From the NCBI GenBank assembly GCA_963814865.1, contig CAWFEN010000010.1, positions 248,001-312,000 of the forward strand: DNA of 64,000 bases, written 5' to 3'. The position numbers were made by a program, and so were the translations under genes. Of this stretch, positions 59,584 through 64,000 are shown in pieces. A model generated the notes under the pieces. That model had not been told where the DNA came from and made no database searches. It worked only from the letters and a program-made list of their open reading frames with translations. The DNA comes from AP-15 sp963814865. GTDB taxonomy: Bacteria; Pseudomonadota; Alphaproteobacteria; ATCC43930; CGMCC-115725. How positions within the stretch are numbered: the first letter of the stretch is position 1; each line of letters opens with the position of its first letter.

Positions 59584-59681
59584 TGCCGCCGCCGATGGTT
59601 GCATCGGCCACCAGGCCCGGCAGCGCTAACAAAAAATAAACCCGTCCGGCGTTTCATTGCCGGTCGGAAGGCGGTCCGGCA

Positions 59682-61223
59682 ATGCAGTCGCCAGTCAAAT
59701 CGTGCCCTTCGCTGCGCACGCTGCTGATCGTGATGATCGCCGCGCCGATCTTGCCGACCGTCGCCTTTGCCCCGCTCGCGTTGCTGCGTCTGGCGCAGGG
59801 CTGGCACACGGCGACCGCCCTCGGCGAGATCGCCGTTGTCGGGCTGAGCGTGCGGGTGCTGGGCGGTTGCGTGGCGCTGGCAGCGGCGGGCCGGCTGATC
59901 CGGTCGACGAGGACGCTCGCGCGCACGGCAAAGGCGTTGGGCGATGGCGCGGTGCCGCCGCCGGCCCGCTCCGGCGTCGCCGACATCGATGGCGTCATCC
60001 GCGCGATGGCCGGCGCCGCCCGATCGTTGCGGCAGCGTTCGGAGGAATACGAGAAGGCCGAGGCGGCGCGGCGCGCGAGCGAGGCGCGGCTGCGCGATTT
60101 CGCCGAGACCGGGGCGGACTGGTATTGGGAATCGGGCCCGGACCACTGCTTCACCTATTCGTCCGATCACATCCGAACATTCGGCCAGGACCCGGCCAGC
60201 CGCCTCGGCCGCACCCGCTGGGAGCTCGCGTCGGACGTCGCCGGCGAACCGGGAAAATGGGCCGCCCATCAGGCGATGCTGGAACGGCACGAGCCGTTTC
60301 GCGATTTCAGATACCGGAGGAGGGTCGGAGCGCAGCCCGAGCACACCCTGTCGGTCAGCGGCAGACCGTTTTTCGATGCGTCGGGACAATTCCCGGGGTA
60401 TCGCGGAACCGTGCGCGACATCAGCGAGCAGGTCCGCGCCGAACGCGTCTTGCGCGAGGCCAAGGCCGAGGCGGAAGCGGCGAGCGTGGCCAAATCGGAG
60501 TTCCTCGCCAATATGAGCCATGAGCTGCGTACGCCGCTCAACGCGATCCTCGGCTTTTCCGAGATACTGGAGCAGGGCACGGCCGGAAAACTGGACCGCC
60601 GGCAGCGGGAATATGTCGGTTACATCCACCAGAGCGGGGCACACCTGCTCGACATCATCAACGCGATCCTCGACTTGGCAAAGATCGATGCTGGAAAATT
60701 CGAGCTCGACGAACACGAAGGGGTCGATGTGCGCGCCCTCGCCGATTCCTGCATCGCCTTCGTCAGGGAGCAGGCGGCTGCAGGAGCCCTCCGCCTCGCG
60801 CTGGAGATCGAGCACGGGCTGCCGCCGCTCGTCGCCGACCCGACGCGGTTGAAGCAGATCCTGCTCAACCTGCTGTCGAACGCGGTCAAGTTCACGGAAC
60901 GCGGCGGAGCGGTGGTTCTCGCCGCGCACCGTGCCGAAAACGGCGGCGTCGCGTTGCAGGTACGTGATACCGGTCCCGGGATGACGCAGGCCGAGATCGC
61001 GATCGCGCTCGAGCCGTTCGGTCAGATTGACACCGGTCTCGCGCGGCGGCACGAGGGTACCGGTCTCGGCCTGCCGCTGGCCCGCCGGCTGACCGAACTG
61101 CACCAAGGCTCGCTGCGGGTCGAGAGCGAAAAAGGCCGCGGGACGACGATAACGGTGGTGCTGCCGGCCGCACGGATAATGGCCGCCCCGGCCGCGCCAG
61201 CCCTGGTCCCGGCCGAAAGCTAG
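59682..61223 (+). CDS. Membrane-bound PAS sensor histidine kinase
   Basis: 513 residues. Two N-terminal helices (LRTLLIVMIAAPILPTVAFA and GLSVRVLGGCVALAAAGRL) flank a very short periplasmic loop, followed by a HAMP-like and coiled region, a PAS domain (FAETGADWYWESGPDHCFTY), and the kinase core: phospho-accepting His in FLANMSHELRTPLNAI (about residue 280), N box LLNLLSNAVKFTE, G1 VRDTGPGMT and G2 HEGTGLGLPLARRL. No response regulator gene is adjacent, so it is an orphan kinase here. The signal is unknown; with the tiny loop it probably senses inside the membrane or cytosol. Confidence 0.93.
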   Translation: MQSPVKSCPSLRTLLIVMIAAPILPTVAFAPLALLRLAQGWHTATALGEIAVVGLSVRVLGGCVALAAAGRLIRSTRTLARTAKALGDGAVPPPARSGVADIDGVIRAMAGAARSLRQRSEEYEKAEAARRASEARLRDFAETGADWYWESGPDHCFTYSSDHIRTFGQDPASRLGRTRWELASDVAGEPGKWAAHQAMLERHEPFRDFRYRRRVGAQPEHTLSVSGRPFFDASGQFPGYRGTVRDISEQVRAERVLREAKAEAEAASVAKSEFLANMSHELRTPLNAILGFSEILEQGTAGKLDRRQREYVGYIHQSGAHLLDIINAILDLAKIDAGKFELDEHEGVDVRALADSCIAFVREQAAAGALRLALEIEHGLPPLVADPTRLKQILLNLLSNAVKFTERGGAVVLAAHRAENGGVALQVRDTGPGMTQAEIAIALEPFGQIDTGLARRHEGTGLGLPLARRLTELHQGSLRVESEKGRGTTITVVLPAARIMAAPAAPALVPAES

Positions 61224-61248
61224 CTCCGAACGCGGCACCCTCGATCCC

Positions 61249-61280
61249 GATCCCGCCAGCCGCAGGCGGCTGGCGGGATC
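61249..61280. terminator. Strong GC-rich hairpin after the histidine kinase gene
   Basis: The arms GATCCCGCCAGCCGC and GCGGCTGGCGGGATC are perfect inverted repeats of 15 bases separated by only AG, 25 bases after the kinase stop. There is no T run, so it may be an RNA-stabilising or Rho-assisted end, or a dispersed palindrome. Confidence 0.55.
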
Positions 61281-61337
61281 GCCGGCGATCGTGAACAATG
61301 TCCGCCGCCGAAGAGGCCGAAACTTTGTCGATCGCCG

Positions 61338-62802
61338 ATGCGCGTCCTCCATGTCAGTGCCGAGCTCTATCCGTGGGTCAAATCGGGCGGGCTCGGCGAC
61401 GTCGCCGCGGCATTGCCGCCGGCACTGACCGCGCTCGGCGTCGATGCCCGGCTGCTGATCCCCGGTTTCGCAGGGTTTCTCGACGTCTTCTCGGGCATCG
61501 GCGAAATCGCCCGGTTGCCCACACCGTTTGCGCCCGAGCGGGTGCGGCTGGGCCTGGTCAGGCTTCCGGCGAGCGAATGTGCCGCCTATGTCGTCGACCA
61601 CCCCGCGTTCTACGACCGGCCCGGCAGCGCCTATGCCGATCCGGACGGCAGGCGACTGGCCCGACAATCATCGCCGCTTCGGGCTGCTCGGCTGGGCGGC
61701 GGCGGCGCTGGCACGCGGCGCCGATCCGAATTGGCGTCCCGCCATCGTGCATGGCCACGACTGGCATGCCGGGCTCGCGCCGGCCTATCTGGCAGCGGAT
61801 CGGCCGCGCGAGGGGCAAGCCCGCACCGTCTTCACCATTCACAACCTCGCCTATCAGGGTCTTTTCCCAGCCGCGACCTTGCCCGATCTGGCGTTGCCGC
61901 CGGAATTCTTCTCGATCGACGGGGTCGAGTTCCACGGCCTCGTATCGTTCATCAAGGCCGGCCTGTTCTATTCGGACCGCCTTACCACGGTCAGCCCGAC
62001 CTATGCCCGCGAGATCCAGACCCCTGCTTTCGGCTGCGGCCTCGACGGGCTGCTGCACAGCCGCGACGCGGTGCTGACCGGGATTCTGAACGGCGTCGAT
62101 CCGCAGATCTGGGACCCGCGCCACGATCCGGTTTTGCCGCGGGCTTACGGGATCGAGAATGCGGCGGCAGGCAAACGCGCGGCGAAGGCAGCCTTGCAAG
62201 GTCGGGTCGGGCTCGAACAGCGCGCGGACGCGCCGCTGTTCGGCGTGGTCAGCCGTCTCACGCCGCAAAAGGGTCTCGACCTCGTCCTCGCCGGTTTGCC
62301 CCGCCTCGTCGCGGCGCGTGGGCAACTGGCGCTGCTGGGCTCGGGTGACGCCGATCTCGAGCACGGCTTCGCGGCGGCGGCCGAGGCGCACCGGGGGCAT
62401 GTCGCGGTCGAGCTGGGATATGACGAGCAATTGTCGCATCTGCTCATCGCCGCGGCCGACATCGTCCTCGTGCCGTCGCGCTTCGAGCCGTGCGGGCTGA
62501 CCCAGCTCTATGCACTGCGTTACGGGACCTTGCCGCTGGTCCGCCGCGTCGGCGGGCTCGCCGACACCGTGGTCGATGCGAGCGCAACCAGCCTGGCGGA
62601 TGGCAGCGCCACCGGCTTTGCCTTCGACGAGTCCGGTCCCGAAGCACTGATCGCGACGATCGGACGCGCCATTGCGCTCTTCAGCGAGCGCGAAGTCTGG
62701 CAGCGCATGATCCGGCAGGCGATGACGCGCGACTTCAGCTGGGAGGCGGCCGCGCGCCAGTACCTCGCCGTTTATCGCACGCTCGCCCCAGACCTCGCAT
62801 AA
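61338..62802 (+). pseudogene. glgA: Glycogen synthase (GT5), frameshifted near 61653
   Basis: ADP-glucose-dependent starch/glycogen synthase. The N-terminus MRVLHVSAELYPWVKSGGLG has the KxGGL ADP-glucose loop. After YADPDGR the frame shifts by +1 and continues DWPDNHRRFGLLGWAAAALA, then IVHGHDWHAGLAP, VSRLTPQKGLDLVLAGLP and the catalytic EPCGLTQLYALRYGTLPLVR. One extra C at 61653 explains the break; corrected length is about 487 residues, normal. No other glg gene is in view. Because the rest is perfectly conserved, a sequencing insertion is likely. Confidence 0.92.
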
Positions 62803-62850
62803 GACGGTGCGCGCCCCGCCGCGGAAAAATTCGGGATCGATCGCGCCTCG

Positions 62851-64000
62851 TCAAATCGCGCCGTGCTCGCGCAATCCGGCGATCGCCGCCACGTCATAGC
62901 CGAGGTCGCGCAAGACCGCGTCGGTGTGCTCGCCCTGATCGGGGGTCGGGCGCAACTCGTCGGGCTGTGGGTAGCCGCTCAGATGGATCGGCTGGCCGAC
63001 CACTTTCTGCGGCCCGAGCTTCGGGTGGGCGACCGGCTTGGCGATGCCGAGATACTGCACCTGCGGGTCGGCGAAGGTCTGGTCGATCGTGTTGATCGGT
63101 CCGCACGGCACGCCGACCTTGTTCAGCAATTCGACCCAATAGGCGTTCGGGTGCCGGCGGATGATCTCGTTCAGATGCGCGTTGAGTGCCGGGCGGTTGC
63201 TGGCGCGGGCGACCACCGTTTTGAAATCGGGGTTGTCGAGCAGGTCCCTGGCGCCGGCCGCCTCGCAGAAGCGGCGCCACAGATTGTCGCCCGAAGCGGC
63301 GATGTTGATGTAGCCGTCGGCGGTCTGGAACATGCCGGTGCCCGGCGAGGTCGGATGGAAATTACCCTCCTGCCCCGCGACCTCGCCCTTCATCAGATAG
63401 CGCGCCGCCTGGAAATCGAGCATGTAGATCTGCGCTTCGAGCAACGAGGTGTGCACCCACTGGCCCTCGCCGGTGCGCTCGCGGTTCAGCAATGCCAGCA
63501 CGATCCCATAAGACAGCAGGAGGCCGGCCGAAGTGTCGTTGATGGCGATGCCGACGCGCACCGGCCCCTGGCCCGGATGGCCGGTGATCGACATCAGCCC
63601 GCCCATGCCCTGGGCGATCTGGTCGACACCGGGGCGGCCGGCATAGGGTCCGTCCTGGCCAAAGCCCGAAATGCTGCCATAGACGATACGCGGATTTATC
63701 TTTCTTCACCGCCTCGTAATCGACGCCGAGCCGGTGCTTGACGTCGGACCGGTAGTTCTCGACGACGACATCGGCGCGCGCGGCGAGCTTGAAGAAGATC
63801 TCCAGCCCTTCCTTGCTTTTCAGATTCAGGGTCATCGCCCGCTTGTTGCGGTGCAAATTCTGGAAATCCGGGCCGTCGCGGCGGCTGCCGGTGGCGTCGA
63901 CCTGCTCGCCCGGCGGCTCGATCTTGAGCACGTCGGCGCCCCAATCGGCGAGCTGGCGTGCCGCGGTCGGCCCGGCGCGATGCGCGGTCAGGTCGATGAC
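62851..64000 (-). pseudogene. Class III CoA-transferase (CaiB/BaiF family), frameshifted near 63700 and cut by the window end
   Basis: Formyl-CoA-transferase-like enzyme moving CoA between carboxylic acids. The visible N-terminal part reads LADWGADVLKIEPPGEQVDA and FQNLHRNKRAMTLNLKSKEG, then VDYEAVKK, where one surplus base follows; in the other frame it goes on as INPRIVYGSISGFGQDGPYA, GVDQIAQGMGGLMSITGHPG (catalytic Asp in GVDQ) and ends AIAGLREHGAI. The 5-prime end with roughly the first 15-20 residues lies beyond position 64000. The substrate cannot be stated. Confidence 0.85.

Noticed and set aside
59553..61667. 704-codon open frame on the minus strand across the histidine kinase gene
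   Set aside because: It is antisense to clear kinase motifs and has no recognisable domain.

Overview
This window is high-GC DNA from an alphaproteobacterium, most likely Rhodospirillales-like; I do not assign a genus. The evidence is the gene order mrp / hflK-hflC-DUF2065-degP / serB / miaA-ilvB-ilvN-ilvC, a Caulobacter/Agrobacterium-type cpa/tad pilus locus, an alphaproteobacterial XRE regulator, and dispersed palindromic repeats that begin with GTCATTGCGAGCGAAG or GTCATTCC. Neighbouring genes are often coupled by ATGA or TGATG overlaps.

Layout. 0-1.2 kb: a membrane acyltransferase. 1.5-5.5 kb: a dipeptide-type ABC importer (two permeases, two ATPases, no binding protein). 5.6-7.0 kb: a VOC protein and two SAM methyltransferases, one of them only a fragment. 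7.1-12.6 kb: a compact six-gene minus-strand operon (GT2 glycosyltransferase, zinc-ribbon methyltransferase, GtrA flippase, Rieske protein, Rieske-oxygenase-like catalytic protein, AsnB amidotransferase). 12.9-22.5 kb: a minus-strand tad pilus operon (flp, flp2 remnant, cpaA, cpaB, cpaE, cpaF, tadB, tadC, XRE regulator, tadE, tadG) without the secretin cpaC or cpaD. 22.5-28 kb: four decayed GT87/DUF2029 copies, a decayed isoprenylcysteine-methyltransferase-like gene and an acyltransferase stub, bracketed by an imperfect 60-bp direct repeat. 28-30.2 kb: a GT-C-like membrane protein and an ECF sigma factor. 30.6-35.1 kb: purEK, a serine hydrolase and cobB. 35.5-41.8 kb: a PEP-CTERM von Willebrand protein, two tandem TPR-sulfotransferases, a carboxymuconolactone-decarboxylase-family protein and a nitroreductase. 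42.2-54.4 kb: a lytic transglycosylase and the conserved housekeeping block. 54.5-64 kb: a cyclase-OmpA fusion, a FecR/DUF6600 protein, an SH3-nuclease-like protein, a lipoprotein, a PAS histidine kinase, glycogen synthase and a class III CoA-transferase that runs off the end.

How the genes work together. HflKC and DegP handle membrane and periplasmic protein quality. ilvBNC forms the core of branched-chain amino acid synthesis. purEK supplies the CO2-fixation step of purine synthesis. The tad genes would build an Flp adhesion pilus, but the secretin must be encoded elsewhere or the system is defective. The 7-12.6 kb operon reads as a pathway that builds and tailors a lipid-linked sugar or small molecule; its split oxygenase plus amidotransferase is the most unusual combination here.

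Caution on sequence quality. At least eleven genes with otherwise intact homology are interrupted by single-base frameshifts, including ilvN, glgA and the second ABC ATPase. In the housekeeping and metabolic genes every one is a +1 shift. Sequencing or assembly error is the simplest explanation for these. The 22.5-28 kb region has many more lesions and truncations and looks truly decayed.
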